Assembly: GCF_001563475.1 (NCBI RefSeq) | Contig: NZ_LPUT01000027.1 | Coordinates: 62,001 to 126,000, forward strand | DNA from: Sporosarcina sp. HYO08 | Lineage (GTDB): Bacteria > Bacillota > Bacilli > Bacillales_A > Planococcaceae | Direction: 5' to 3' | DNA length: 64,000 nucleotides | Shown: in pieces, positions 34,537-44,477 of the stretch | Layout: the number at the start of each line of letters is the position of its first letter | How positions within the stretch are numbered: the first letter of the stretch is position 1 | Notes under the pieces: generated by a model | The model's input: only the letters and a program-made list of their open reading frames with translations | Database searches by the model: none | Told to the model about the DNA's origin: nothing | Translations under genes and position numbers: made by a program

Positions 34537-34610
34537 TGTACGGCGAAATCCTTGCTTTAGGGATTCCTCCGTACAGGTCATTCGGGAAATTATTTCCCGA
34601 GAAATTTTTC
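34537..34610 (-). promoter_or_regulatory. Hairpins between binding-protein and permease genes
   Basis: TGTACGG (34537-34543) pairs with CCGTACA (34569-34575), with inner GGAATCC-type pairing, and a smaller GGGAAA/TTTCCC hairpin overlaps the stop codon of the lipoprotein gene. No T-run follows, so these probably stabilise the upstream mRNA and give more binding protein than permease. Confidence 0.55.
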
Positions 34611-35516
34611 CTTAAAGAAATCTAATTGAAGATCTAGTGTAACTGGGTCATTAAAGTAAAATTCTTTCGCATTCACTTCAAAAACTTGATCATTTTGAAC
34701 GGCTGGAATGTTTTGGTATGTTTCGGTTTCGGTGAAGGAGTTATCTGTATCCGGGTTTTTACTGAAAATAACATAATCGCCGGCAAACTGCGGCAGCACT
34801 TCGAGTGAAAGGGCATAATAGCCATCTTTTAACGCCATTTCTTGTACTTTTTCAGGCATTTTCAAGTTCATTTCTTGATATAAAATTTCTGTTCCTCGTC
34901 CCCAATTATCCCCAAAGACGTAGAGCTGCTTATCAAAGTTTTCAATTACAGAAACTGTTGCGTTTTCTCCGATTTTTGCACGGATTTCATCGCCTGCTTT
35001 TTTCGTGCGTTTTTTAAAATCATCCACCCAAGCTTGTGCTTCTTTTTCTTTGTTTAATAGTTTGCCAATTTCAATATGCTGTGTGAGGTAATCGACTTTT
35101 CCGTATGTATACGTTACAGTCGGCGCAATTTCTTTTAACTTATCAATATTATTAATCGTTGAAAGGCCGATAATGAGATCGGGTTCCAGTTCAAGGATTT
35201 TTTCCAAACTTTCATCAGACACTTCTTCAACGTCTTTCAATTTGTCATCGAAGCGAGGGTTCATTTTTGACCAAGCATCTACACCCACGAGATTGACGTC
35301 TAACGCCATAACGTTACCAGCGAAAGTAGAAAGTACGACAACACGTTGTGGATTTGCTGGTACTTCAACAGGACCATTTTCTGATTCATATGTAATGGTA
35401 TTGGATGAAGTTTCATCCGTTGCTGTTTTACTGTCCTGCTTGGAGGCGCTATTCCCGCTGCAAGCGCCCAGAACGAGCACAAAGAGCAGTAGAAATGGGA
35501 TTATAAGTTTTTTCAT
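34590..35516 (-). CDS. Iron-siderophore substrate-binding lipoprotein (YfiY-like)
   Basis: A 308-residue extracellular lipoprotein. The signal peptide ends in a lipobox VLGAC with Cys19. ESENGPVEVPANPQRVVVLS and PDLIIGLSTINNIDKLKEIA are typical of class III (TroA/FhuD-like) iron-complex binding proteins. It should capture ferric siderophore for the two downstream permeases. It starts 4 bases after the ATPase gene ends, an order (ATPase first) that differs from the separated yusV of B. subtilis. Confidence 0.88.
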   Translation of the reverse strand: MKKLIIPFLLLFVLVLGACSGNSASKQDSKTATDETSSNTITYESENGPVEVPANPQRVVVLSTFAGNVMALDVNLVGVDAWSKMNPRFDDKLKDVEEVSDESLEKILELEPDLIIGLSTINNIDKLKEIAPTVTYTYGKVDYLTQHIEIGKLLNKEKEAQAWVDDFKKRTKKAGDEIRAKIGENATVSVIENFDKQLYVFGDNWGRGTEILYQEMNLKMPEKVQEMALKDGYYALSLEVLPQFAGDYVIFSKNPDTDNSFTETETYQNIPAVQNDQVFEVNAKEFYFNDPVTLDLQLDFFKEKFLGK

Positions 35517-35520
35517 CGGT

Positions 35521-36312
35521 TCAATCTCCTTTTATGAGGTTATATGTCATACACATCGGTTTTTCCGTACGAGGGTCACGTCCAATGACCGCGTCAATTT
35601 GAAATACTTCTTTTAGTACTTCGGGAACGATCACTTCTTCACAGTTGCCAGCCTTGACGATTTTACCGTCTTTTAAGGCAATGATATGGTCTGCGAATCG
35701 CGCCGCTTGATTTAAATCATGGAGCACCATGACGATTGTTCGCTGTTGTTCTACATTGAGTCGCTGCAATAGCTCTAATACCTCTAGCTGGTGTGCCAAA
35801 TCTAAATAAGTTGTGGGTTCATCCAAAAAGATCATTTCTGTTTCTTGCGCTAACGCCATCGCAATCCAAGCGCGTTGACGTTGTCCGCCTGATAATGCGT
35901 CGACAGGCGTAAATTTAAAAGCCTTTGTTCCTGTCACTTCAAGTGCCCAGTCAATGACTTCGTAATCCTTTTTCGTTAAACGTCCAAACCCTTTTTGGTA
36001 TGGGAAGCGCCCATAGGAGACGAGTTCCCCGACGGTTAAGCCGCTTGCGCTTTCTGGTGTTTGTGGAAGAATAGCCATTTTTTTGGCAAGTTGCTTCGTA
36101 TTTTCTTTTGCAATATCTTCACCATCTAAAACGACCGCACCTGATTGCTGTGAAATAATGCGCGTAATCGTTTTTAAAAGCGTAGATTTCCCACAGCCAT
36201 TCGCACCGATGATCGTTGTCACTTGGTGATCTGGAATTTCCACACTTAAATTTTCCACAATTAGGCGCTCTCCGTAGCTAATACTCAACGAATCGGTATA
36301 AAGGCGAACCAT
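35521..36312 (-). CDS. Iron-siderophore ABC transporter ATPase (YusV/FhuC-like)
   Basis: A 263-residue ATPase. Walker A is GANGCGKSTLLK at residues 36-47, signature ALSGGQRQRAWIAMALAQ near 138 and Walker B EMIFLDEPTTYLD near 160, with the switch His in VLHDLNQAARF. It is the first gene of the operon after the Fur box, with AAGGAGG before ATG. It energises the FecCD permeases downstream. YusV does this for several siderophore systems in B. subtilis, whereas here it is linked to one. Confidence 0.9.
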   Translation of the reverse strand: MVRLYTDSLSISYGERLIVENLSVEIPDHQVTTIIGANGCGKSTLLKTITRIISQQSGAVVLDGEDIAKENTKQLAKKMAILPQTPESASGLTVGELVSYGRFPYQKGFGRLTKKDYEVIDWALEVTGTKAFKFTPVDALSGGQRQRAWIAMALAQETEMIFLDEPTTYLDLAHQLEVLELLQRLNVEQQRTIVMVLHDLNQAARFADHIIALKDGKIVKAGNCEEVIVPEVLKEVFQIDAVIGRDPRTEKPMCMTYNLIKGD

Positions 36313-36349
36313 TGAAAGACCTCCTTTTTGTAAATAAAATCATTACCAT

Positions 36350-36364
36350 TGATAATGATTATCA
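36350..36364. promoter_or_regulatory. Perfect Fur box between divergent iron genes
   Basis: TGATAATGATTATCA matches the Bacillus 7-1-7 Fur consensus TGATAATNATTATCA at all defined positions. It lies 38 bases before the ATPase gene and 88 before the reductase gene and probably represses both when iron is sufficient. Confidence 0.92.
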
Positions 36365-36370
36365 ATATCA

Positions 36371-36385
36371 GTACAATAATTATCA
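36371..36385 (+). promoter_or_regulatory. Second Fur-like box on the reductase side
   Basis: GTACAATAATTATCA matches 12 of 14 defined positions of the same consensus, 21 bases from the first box. Confidence 0.6.
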
Positions 36386-36451
36386 TAAGTTGTGTTTTCA
36401 ATCCTGTCAACAATATTTAGGAATTTTTTGGCAAAGAGGGGGAGCAAGGAA

Positions 36452-37501
36452 ATGTTGGAACAAGAATTGTTTGACGTTACGATCATTGGCGGAGGGCCAG
36501 CAGGTTTATACTCGGCCTTTTACAGCGGCTTACGGGAGATGAAGACGAAAATTATTGAATATCAGCCGCAATTGGGTGGAAAAGTTCATGTTTATCCTGA
36601 AAAAATGATTTGGGATGTTGGAGGGTTAACGCCTGTACCTGGCTCTGTGCTTATTGAGCAGCTTGTTGCACAAGGACTGACATTCGATCCGACAGTTGTG
36701 CTCAATGAGAAAGTTGCATCTATTAATCGCAAGGAAGATGGCATTTTTGTCCTCGAAAGTGATTCGGGTCATAAACATTATTCGAAGACGGTCATCTTAG
36801 CGGTTGGAGGCGGTATTTTAAATCCTCAGAAGTTAGATATCGAAGGTGCGGAAAGATTTGAAGTTACGAATCTAAATTATACAGTGAAGTCATTGCAACA
36901 CTTTAAGGACAAGACAGTTATCATTTCAGGTGGCGGCAATTCGGCGGTCGATTGGGCAAATGAATTGGAGCCGATTGCAAAAAAAGTCTATGTCACCTAC
37001 CGGAAAGAGGCATTGGTAGGACACGAAGCACAAGTTGCCCAGTTGCTCAATAGCTCCGCAACTTGCTATTTCCATACAACGATTTCCAAGCTCATCGCAG
37101 GTGAAAATCATGATGTGATCGAGTTTGTTGAACTAACGAACCGCCAAACTGGGGAAGTCTTCCAATTGGGGATTGATGAAGTAATTATTAATCATGGGTA
37201 TGAGCGGGATAAGACATTAATTGACAATAGCGTGCTACCAATTGAACGAGTAGATGAGTATTTCATTGCAGGCAACTCGAGCAGTGAATCATCGATTGAA
37301 GGGCTGTACGCGGCAGGAGATATTTTAAAGCATGAAGGGAAGCTACACCTAATTGCAGGCGCATTCCAAGACGCTGCAAATGCTGTCAACAAAGCGAAAC
37401 AATACATCCAGCCAAATGCTGCATCCGGTGGCATGGTCTCATCACATAACGAAATATTTAGAACCCGAAACAAAGCGTTAATGAAACAATATGTAAAGTG
37501 A
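36452..37501 (+). CDS. Ferredoxin-NADP(+) reductase, type 2 (YcgT/YumC family)
   Basis: A 349-residue thioredoxin-reductase-like flavoprotein without the redox-active CxxC. FAD motif IIGGGPAGLYSAFYSGLRE is near residues 11-29, the NADPH motif VIISGGGNSAVDWA near 157-170 and the C-terminal FAD contact GLYAAGDILKHEG near 289-301. It reduces ferredoxin or flavodoxin, or releases iron reductively. The ATG at 36452 has GGGGGAG upstream; the frame begins earlier at 36392. Position next to the siderophore operon with shared Fur boxes points to the iron-regulated YcgT branch. Confidence 0.88.
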   Translation: MLEQELFDVTIIGGGPAGLYSAFYSGLREMKTKIIEYQPQLGGKVHVYPEKMIWDVGGLTPVPGSVLIEQLVAQGLTFDPTVVLNEKVASINRKEDGIFVLESDSGHKHYSKTVILAVGGGILNPQKLDIEGAERFEVTNLNYTVKSLQHFKDKTVIISGGGNSAVDWANELEPIAKKVYVTYRKEALVGHEAQVAQLLNSSATCYFHTTISKLIAGENHDVIEFVELTNRQTGEVFQLGIDEVIINHGYERDKTLIDNSVLPIERVDEYFIAGNSSSESSIEGLYAAGDILKHEGKLHLIAGAFQDAANAVNKAKQYIQPNAASGGMVSSHNEIFRTRNKALMKQYVK

Positions 37502-37572
37502 TGCTTGTATCATAAAATTCGTGTCTGGCATCAAAAGGGAAAAAAATAGAAATTGGACGAATGATCAGTACC

Positions 37573-37611
37573 AAAAAAACGGCTTTCCCCAAAAATGGAA
37601 AAGCCGTTTTT
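37573..37611. terminator. Bidirectional terminator
   Basis: AAAAACGGCTTTCC pairs with GGAAAAGCCGTTTTT between the convergent reductase and F420-ligase-like genes. Confidence 0.85.
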
Positions 37612-37613
37612 GA

Positions 37614-38804
37614 TTAATGCGTATAGTTATCAAAATACCCTTGAATATAAACGATTGGTGTTCCTTTGTCACCGCTGCCGGATGTTAAATCTGACAAGGA
37701 GCCGATAAGGTCAGTCAGTTTACGTGGGGTTGTCCCTTGTGCTGATGCTGAGTCTCCGAGATCTTCTTCTTTTTCGGTGATATACTGGGAAATGGCTTTT
37801 TTCAACTCTTCCCCGCGCAGATCTGAGAAGTTGTTGTCTGCCAAATACTTCAGTTTGACTTCGTTCGGCGTTCCCTTTAGTCCGGCTGTGTATGCCGGGG
37901 AAACGACAGGGTCTGCAAGTTCCCAAATCTTGCCGACCGGATCTTTAAATGCGCCATCGCCGTATACCATGACTTCAATGGTCTTGCCTGTCTTTTCTAA
38001 CAGCATTTGCTGGATTCGGTCAACGGTTGGCTGGCAGTCGCGTGGAAATAGTTTGACGCCTGTATCCGTCGATTTGTTGGAGCCAAGCAGACCGTATGTT
38101 TCATTGTGACCGCTGCCATCAATGGACGTTGTAAGAATATCGTCTAAACCGAAAATCTTTTCTCCGCCGTTTGCTTTCAAAATGCGCTTCGTGCGGGCGC
38201 GTGTGTGGACATCGCACACTAAGACGTTTTTCGTATAGTCTAAAATAGTTTTCGCGTTGTTGGAGAAAATTACTTCGCATTCAATGCCATATCCCTCAAC
38301 AAGTGATTTGTAAAACTCGATATAGTCGACGCCTGTAAACGTATGTTTAATATAGCCAAAATGATCGCGGAATTGCTGCTCAGTCAACACATCTGTCCAT
38401 GGATTGACATTTTTTTCGTCGAGAAGTTCAATATCGACCAAATGGTTACCGACTTCGTCAGCCGGGTAGCTTAGCATTAATACGATTTTTTTGACGCCTT
38501 TCGCGATACCGCGCAGGCAGTTTTCAAAACGATTTCGGCTTAAAATAGGGAAGATCACCCCAACTGTTTCGTCTCCGAATTTAGCATGTACATCTTTTGC
38601 GATGTCGTCAATTTCTGCATAGTTCCCTTGCGCGCGTGCAACGATCGATTCCGTCAGTGTAACGATGTCGCGGTCACGAATCGCAAAACCTTCAACTTCG
38701 GATGCTTTCAGGACACTATCCACAACAATTTCTTCAATGTTATCTCCTTCATTGATAATTGGGCAACGGAGGCCTCTGACAACTGTTCCAACTACTCTTT
38801 CCAA
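37614..38804 (-). CDS. Coenzyme F420-0:L-glutamate ligase family protein
   Basis: A 396-residue protein resembling the CofE/FbiB glutamate ligase fold in the Bacillota branch: VGTVVRGLRCPIINEGDNI at the start, then ALKASEVEG-like (VLKASEVEGFAIRDRDIVTL) and MVYGDGAFKDPVGKIWELAD. Bacilli of this kind are not known to make F420, and no other F420 gene is nearby, so the real substrate is unclear. The start is the TTG at 38804, 8 bases after AAGGAG; the longer frame upstream has no site. It diverges from a LysR regulator, which may control it. Confidence 0.75.
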   Translation of the reverse strand: MERVVGTVVRGLRCPIINEGDNIEEIVVDSVLKASEVEGFAIRDRDIVTLTESIVARAQGNYAEIDDIAKDVHAKFGDETVGVIFPILSRNRFENCLRGIAKGVKKIVLMLSYPADEVGNHLVDIELLDEKNVNPWTDVLTEQQFRDHFGYIKHTFTGVDYIEFYKSLVEGYGIECEVIFSNNAKTILDYTKNVLVCDVHTRARTKRILKANGGEKIFGLDDILTTSIDGSGHNETYGLLGSNKSTDTGVKLFPRDCQPTVDRIQQMLLEKTGKTIEVMVYGDGAFKDPVGKIWELADPVVSPAYTAGLKGTPNEVKLKYLADNNFSDLRGEELKKAISQYITEKEEDLGDSASAQGTTPRKLTDLIGSLSDLTSGSGDKGTPIVYIQGYFDNYTH

Positions 38805-38892
38805 TCGAATCGCTCCTTGATGGTCATTTGAAATATAGTTTTTTTTTATTGTTATATAGAAAATACATTTAATTACATCCATACGTACCTAC

Positions 38893-38922
38893 TTGTACTA
38901 TACACTCAAAACATGATATAAG
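38893..38922 (+). promoter_or_regulatory. Probable promoter of the LysR gene
   Basis: TTGTAC at 38893-38898 and TATAAG at 38917-38922 with an 18-base spacer, 41 bases before the ATG. Confidence 0.5.
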
Positions 38923-38963
38923 TAAAATTAATCGTTTGAATGATAGGTATAAGGGGTGCTTAT

Positions 38964-39854
38964 ATGGTTAGTAAGTTAGATTTGTATAAAGTCTTTTGTA
39001 AAGTTGCGGTTAGCAATAGTTTTTCCGAAGCGGCGAAAGATTTATACATGACACAGCCAGCTGTCAGTCAAGCGATTCGGCAATTGGAAAAAGAGCTGGA
39101 CACACGCCTATTCAAACGGTCACCGAAAGGCGTCACGCTGACCAATGAAGGACAGTTACTTTTTGAGTATGCCAATTCCGCGTTGAATTTATTAGCTGCG
39201 GGGGAAGAAAAATTACTGGAGTTTAAAAATTTGACGGCGGGCGAATTGAAAATTGGTGTGGGAGATACGATTTCGAGGCATTTTTTGCTTCCTTATTTGG
39301 AGTCATTCCACAATCGTTACCCGAATATCAAATTTACAGTTGCAAACGGGACGACTGCTGAACTGCTTTCGATCGTCAAGTCCGGTGAGATCGACATTGC
39401 GGTATGTAACTTGCCGGTGGATGATCCATCATTAGAAGTAAGACCTTGTTTCATCATTCATGACACTTTCGTTTACGGAGATAAATTCAAAAGAATTTTG
39501 TCGAGGCCGCTAGGTGTAAAAGAGTTAGTTAAATTTCCTTTAATATTTCTTGAAAAGAGTTCAAATTCCAGGCAGTACGTTGAGGAATTTCTACAATCAA
39601 AAGGGATTCAGCTGTCCCCCGAATTTGAATTAGGCTCCCATGACTTGGTGCTGGAATTTGCCAAAAGTAATTTAGGGATCGCCTCCGTGACACGGGAGTT
39701 TTCGCAAGACTATATTGCGAAAGGCCTTGTCAATGAAGTGCAGCTGATCGAAGAAATTCCCGGGCGCCATATTGGAATCTGCTATTTGAAAACAGTGCCG
39801 TTGTCGCCTGCATCGACAAAATTTGTCGAGATGGTTGAAAAGAAATACTTATAA
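38964..39854 (+). CDS. LysR family transcriptional regulator
   Basis: A 296-residue regulator with an N-terminal winged helix (FCKVAVSNSFSEAAKDLYMT, QPAVSQAIRQLEKEL) and a periplasmic-binding-like effector domain beginning around GELKIGVGDTISRHFLLPYL. The ATG at 38964 follows AAGGGG; the earlier ATG at 38940 lacks a site. It diverges from the F420-ligase-like gene and probably regulates it and itself; the effector is unknown. No T-N11-A box was clear enough to annotate. Confidence 0.86.
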   Translation: MVSKLDLYKVFCKVAVSNSFSEAAKDLYMTQPAVSQAIRQLEKELDTRLFKRSPKGVTLTNEGQLLFEYANSALNLLAAGEEKLLEFKNLTAGELKIGVGDTISRHFLLPYLESFHNRYPNIKFTVANGTTAELLSIVKSGEIDIAVCNLPVDDPSLEVRPCFIIHDTFVYGDKFKRILSRPLGVKELVKFPLIFLEKSSNSRQYVEEFLQSKGIQLSPEFELGSHDLVLEFAKSNLGIASVTREFSQDYIAKGLVNEVQLIEEIPGRHIGICYLKTVPLSPASTKFVEMVEKKYL

Positions 39855-39938
39855 CAAGTGTGATGATTATATATCATGTGCAACCAACATCCGCATCGGT
39901 CGACAGGAATTCAAAAACTTTTGTTGAATGAATCAGTG

Positions 39939-41519
39939 TCATTCATTTTTGGGGGAGGGAATCGGATATAGATCGGAAAATCGTTCGACATTCCCAATGG
40001 CATCCGTAACGACGATGTGGTCTCGCGTAAATTTCCGAGGCGAATCAATTTCGCTTGCAGCCGCCAACGCAAAGAGCCCCTGTCGAATCGTTAAAATATA
40101 ATTCATGACGCGCCATTGTTTTTCCTCGGGCACAAGTGCCGCTTGGTAGGTCGGATCGGTCGTTGCAATGCCGGTTGGACATTTACCGGTATGACATTGA
40201 AGCGCCATAATACAGCCATTTGCGATCATAAATCCGCGTGCAGAGTTAACGGCATCTGCCCCAATTGCAAGGGCAATTGCAATTTTATCTGCAGAAGTTA
40301 ACTTTCCGGATGCAAAAATGGAAAACTTATGACGGATCCCATGTACATACGCTAGATCGACGACTGTGAGCAGTGCAGGGTAAAGTGGCAGTCCCATCGT
40401 GTCGGCCATGGATTTGAACGTTGCGCCCGATCCTCCTTCTGCCCCATCCACTGTGATGAAATCTGGATAAATGTCTAATTGCTTCATCATCCCAAAAAGC
40501 TCGTCGATCTTTGAAGCGGCGCCTACAACAATTTTAATGCCCACAGGTTTGCCGCCGACCTCTTGAAGTTTTTGGATGAATTCAAGTAACTCTACGGTGT
40601 TATGTAAAAATGGAAAGCGGTTTGGGGAGCTAAGCGTTTGACCCATTGCCACATTTCGCATGTCTGCAATTTTCTTTGTCACTTTTCCCCCTTCTAGGTG
40701 ACCACCCCTAATTTTTGCCCCTTGTGCAAGTTTAATTTCGAAAGCTTTCACGGCGTCCAGTTCTGCTTTTTCTTGAAATATTCGCATGGAAAAATCGCCA
40801 TTCTCATCCCTGTATCCATAAAGTGCTGGTCCGATTTGTGCCACTAAATCAGCCTTTGTTGTAAGATGCTCGGGGGCGATTCCACCTTCACCTGTGTTGA
40901 TCCACGATCCACCGGCCATTCGACTGCCATTTCCAGTCGATAAAATATAGTGCTCCCCAACAGAACCATAAGATGTTGCAGAGGCACCGAAAGGACCTTC
41001 TAAATACCAGGGCGTCTGCCGCTCTCTTCCAACAACAATGACATCCTCATTTCGATATAACCAACGCGATGTTTGGTCATCAATGAATCGTTCACGGCGT
41101 GTAACAATACCTTCGTTTTCAATTTTGTACTTTTTGGCAGGAGTCGTTTCTCGTAAATCGACATTTAATTCTTCGTTGATAAGGGGGAATAAGCCATTTG
41201 CTAAATAGGCACCGGGTTTTTCAAAGTCTTTTTTAGAGCCGAAGCTTAGTAAATCGCTGCGATATTTGGATGAAAATACAATCCCTAGAAATTCTGCACG
41301 TGAAAAAGGCTTGCCGTTGTTGTCATCATCAAACCAATACTGTCTAAATTCGGGTCCAAGTTTTTCTAGCACGTAGCGAACCCAGCCCAAATAAGGGTGT
41401 GCGCGTATAATGGAATGCTGAGGCATTTTAGCTTTTTGCCTTAACCATAAAAGCAGGGAGAAAGGCACAATGACAAAGATGATAAAGAGAAAGAATAAAA
41501 CTAAAACTGTTGGCGGCAT
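39939..41519 (-). CDS. yerD: FMN-binding glutamate synthase family protein YerD
   Basis: A 526-residue protein with an N-terminal membrane anchor (VLVLFFLFIIFVIVPFSLLLWL), unusual for the glutamate synthase fold, followed by the FMN-binding TIM barrel of GltB: GLPLYPALLTVVDLAYVHGI, GADAVNSARGFMIANGCIMA and CHTGKCPTGIAT, the last containing the Cys residues of the Fe-S loop. It lacks the glutaminase domain. Length equals B. subtilis YerD. The donor of ammonia and electrons is not known. Monocistronic. Confidence 0.85.
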   Translation of the reverse strand: MPPTVLVLFFLFIIFVIVPFSLLLWLRQKAKMPQHSIIRAHPYLGWVRYVLEKLGPEFRQYWFDDDNNGKPFSRAEFLGIVFSSKYRSDLLSFGSKKDFEKPGAYLANGLFPLINEELNVDLRETTPAKKYKIENEGIVTRRERFIDDQTSRWLYRNEDVIVVGRERQTPWYLEGPFGASATSYGSVGEHYILSTGNGSRMAGGSWINTGEGGIAPEHLTTKADLVAQIGPALYGYRDENGDFSMRIFQEKAELDAVKAFEIKLAQGAKIRGGHLEGGKVTKKIADMRNVAMGQTLSSPNRFPFLHNTVELLEFIQKLQEVGGKPVGIKIVVGAASKIDELFGMMKQLDIYPDFITVDGAEGGSGATFKSMADTMGLPLYPALLTVVDLAYVHGIRHKFSIFASGKLTSADKIAIALAIGADAVNSARGFMIANGCIMALQCHTGKCPTGIATTDPTYQAALVPEEKQWRVMNYILTIRQGLFALAAASEIDSPRKFTRDHIVVTDAIGNVERFSDLYPIPSPKNE

Positions 41520-41687
41520 TGTATTCCCTCCAAAAAAGTAATACGCTTAATAGTTAGTAATGAAAGAATGACAGAATGACAGAATGGTACTTTCCTATAC
41601 GGTATGTTACTGAAAATGAAATTATTTCTCCGAGATGGATTTCAGTTCATTATCGACCAACATGATTTAAGGGAGGGCAAAAAAGTG

Positions 41688-44477
41688 ATGGGAGAACAAC
41701 AGAGCAGGTATTCCCGCCTTGCCAATTTAACAAAGCTAATTAATACAAATCTTGAATTACGTGAAATGCTTAGCCACGTAACGACTGCTATTTCAGAAGA
41801 AATTGTTCAATGCGACTCTGTCGGCATCTATTTGCCACAAGAAGATGGTACATTTAGGGGTTTTGTTGGGAAACCCGAGTTTATTAATGGTATGACGCTC
41901 GATATGCACGTCGTTGACACAAATTACGACTTGCTCGCAAAGGAAGTCATTGAAACGCAGAAAACAATTTATATACCCGATACAGCTAAAGATGACCGCC
42001 CCGATCCGAGAGCGGTCGCGGCTTTTAAGATTAAATCATTGCTCGCACTTCCTGTTTCTTATGAAAACGAATTATACGGACTCGTTTTTTTATTCGACTA
42101 CGGAATTCCGATGAATTTAACAGAAATAGAAATTCAAACGGTCGAAGCCTATGTCAATATGGCAGCTGTCGCGATTCAGAATGCGGACAATTTAAAGCGG
42201 AAAGAAAATTTGTTGGCAGAAAAGCAATTGTTGCTAGATATTACGCGTGAATTATCATTATGTTCAACGATGCAGGAAGGGTTGGACAAATGTTTTTACT
42301 ATCTCGGGAAAGTATTAAACAATGTCAATATCGGTGTTCATTTACTGGATCCTATCGCGGAGAATCGGATAAAACCGGCGAAGTTGAGCGAAAAGAGTGA
42401 GTGGACAGAAAAGGATTGGATGAAAGTCCATAAAGAAAACCCGGTCGATGAAAGAAATGATGAAGTCTTAAAAGAGGCTATTCAAACCAAAAAAATGGTC
42501 GTCATACCGGACGTTTTTGTAGATGATCGACCAAATCATGAGCTATGCAAACAGTTTGGCATTAAAGGATTGCTCATTTTTCCGCTCGTTTCGATGGGGG
42601 AAGCGCTTGGTGTTATGTCACTAGTAGATTTTGAAGAAGGACGTTTATATAGAGATGCAGATCTGCAATTGGCACAATCGATTGTCGATGCCACCGCTTC
42701 TACACTATCTAATTTGCTATACATGGAAAAACAAGAACTCATTATTCAAGATCGTACATTGGAAATTACAATTAAAAAGGATGAGCTGGAAAAAGTTGTT
42801 GCCGAACTTAAGCAATTGAGCCGCGAAAAAGAACTTATCTTAAATTCTGCAGGTGAAGGGATTTTCGGTTTAGATTTAGCAGGAAATATTACATTTTGTA
42901 ACCCGGCTGGGGAAGTAATGTTAGGGTATGACAGTGCAGAACTGATCGGCAAGCATTCCGACATCATTTTCCAAGGACAGAAATCTGACGGAGAAAAGTG
43001 GAATCCGTATGTGTCGGATGAAATTTTTTATCGAAAAGATCATTCCTTTTTCCCAGTAGAGTACGTCATCTCTGCTATTCGGGAAGATGAAAATGTCGTT
43101 GGAGAAGTCGTTACTTTTAAAGATATTACCCAACGCAAACAAATGGAGGAAGAAATCCGTTACCATGCCTATTATGATAGTTTGACGAATTTACCGAATC
43201 GCGTACTTTTAATGGATCGGCTAAACCAATGTATTCATTATGCAAAAGTAAATGATGAGAAAATCGCTATTTTATATTTAGATTTGGATCGTTTTAAAAT
43301 GATTAATGATACGCTTGGACATAGTTATGGTGATTTGTTACTAAGAGATGTTGCCAGTCGTTTGGAAAATTGCATGCCAGAAAGTGCTACTGTATCGCGT
43401 CAAGGCGGTGATGAATTCACCATTATTTTACCGAATATCCGAGAAAAGGAAGAGGTTATGGTAGCGATTCATGCGCTCATTCATGCTTTTTCGGAGCCGT
43501 TCTATTTAGTGGGTCATGAAATCTATGTCAAAACAAGCATTGGCATTAGCTTATTTCCAGAAGACGGGGACACAATTGAAACGCTTATTAAAAAAGCGGA
43601 TACTGCAATGTATAAATCAAAGGAAATAACAGGCAACAGCTATCATTTTTTCCGAAAAGCAATGGAAACACGAAGTTTCGAAAGTGTGAAATTTGAAAAT
43701 GCATTGTACAAAGCGTTGGATTACGGGGAACTTGAAATTTATTATCAACCGCAAGTGAATTACCGTACAAAAGCCGTTGTTGGTGTAGAGGCATTGCTAA
43801 GATGGAATCATCCGGAGGAAGGGTTAGTTTCACCAGATCAGTTTATCCCGATTGCGGAGGAAACGGGCCTAATCGTGCCGATTGGTGAATGGGTGCTGCG
43901 GAATGCTTGTATACAAATAAAAAAATGGCATGAAGCAGGGTATCCAGGAATTAGTATGTCTGTTAACTTGTCAGTTCGTCAGTTTGAACAAAACGATATT
44001 TTCTCCTTTATCCAAAACATGTTGAAGGAAGTCGGTTTGGCGCCGGAATTTTTACGTTTGGAGCTAACGGAAAATCAAATTATCAAAAACACCGAAATCA
44101 CTTTGAAAACAATGGAGCAATTGCAGAAATTAGGTGTCAATATTTCTATTGACGATTTTGGGACTGGCTATTCTTCGCTTGGGTATTTGAAAAACTTCCC
44201 TATCCATACGCTGAAAATTGATCGGTCTTTCGTACAAGATGTGACGAATGACGACGACAATGCAGCGATCACGAATACGATTATCACATTGGCACAAAAC
44301 CTGAAGCTGAGCGTTATTGCAGAAGGTGTGGAAACAAAAGAGCAAGCGGAGTTTTTGGCTTCAAGGAACTGTAATCTTATGCAAGGGTATTATTTTGGTC
44401 GTCCTGTCGATGCTAAAACATTTGCCGAAACTTTTTTAGGAGTGAAAGAAAATGAAAGCTATTCGCGGCGTTCTTAA
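41688..44477 (+). CDS. GAF-GAF-PAS-GGDEF-EAL cyclic-di-GMP turnover protein
   Basis: A soluble protein of about 929 residues. Two GAF domains (roughly residues 10-170 and 190-370), a short coiled coil, a PAS domain (405-520), GGDEF (535-680) and EAL (685-920). RQGGDEF is intact near residue 573 but the RxxD inhibitory site is absent (PESA). The EAL domain keeps EALLRW, LTEN, DDFGTG, KIDRSF, AEGVET and QGYYFG, so phosphodiesterase activity is likely and both activities are possible. No membrane segment: GAF/PAS sense internal signals. GTG 41685 or ATG 41688 follows GGGAGGG. It overlaps the next gene by 26 bases. Confidence 0.9.
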   Translation: MGEQQSRYSRLANLTKLINTNLELREMLSHVTTAISEEIVQCDSVGIYLPQEDGTFRGFVGKPEFINGMTLDMHVVDTNYDLLAKEVIETQKTIYIPDTAKDDRPDPRAVAAFKIKSLLALPVSYENELYGLVFLFDYGIPMNLTEIEIQTVEAYVNMAAVAIQNADNLKRKENLLAEKQLLLDITRELSLCSTMQEGLDKCFYYLGKVLNNVNIGVHLLDPIAENRIKPAKLSEKSEWTEKDWMKVHKENPVDERNDEVLKEAIQTKKMVVIPDVFVDDRPNHELCKQFGIKGLLIFPLVSMGEALGVMSLVDFEEGRLYRDADLQLAQSIVDATASTLSNLLYMEKQELIIQDRTLEITIKKDELEKVVAELKQLSREKELILNSAGEGIFGLDLAGNITFCNPAGEVMLGYDSAELIGKHSDIIFQGQKSDGEKWNPYVSDEIFYRKDHSFFPVEYVISAIREDENVVGEVVTFKDITQRKQMEEEIRYHAYYDSLTNLPNRVLLMDRLNQCIHYAKVNDEKIAILYLDLDRFKMINDTLGHSYGDLLLRDVASRLENCMPESATVSRQGGDEFTIILPNIREKEEVMVAIHALIHAFSEPFYLVGHEIYVKTSIGISLFPEDGDTIETLIKKADTAMYKSKEITGNSYHFFRKAMETRSFESVKFENALYKALDYGELEIYYQPQVNYRTKAVVGVEALLRWNHPEEGLVSPDQFIPIAEETGLIVPIGEWVLRNACIQIKKWHEAGYPGISMSVNLSVRQFEQNDIFSFIQNMLKEVGLAPEFLRLELTENQIIKNTEITLKTMEQLQKLGVNISIDDFGTGYSSLGYLKNFPIHTLKIDRSFVQDVTNDDDNAAITNTIITLAQNLKLSVIAEGVETKEQAEFLASRNCNLMQGYYFGRPVDAKTFAETFLGVKENESYSRRS

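Noticed and set aside
39920-39955. Terminator for the LysR gene
   Set aside because: AATGA/TCATT with a T-run gives only a 5-bp stem, too weak to annotate with confidence.
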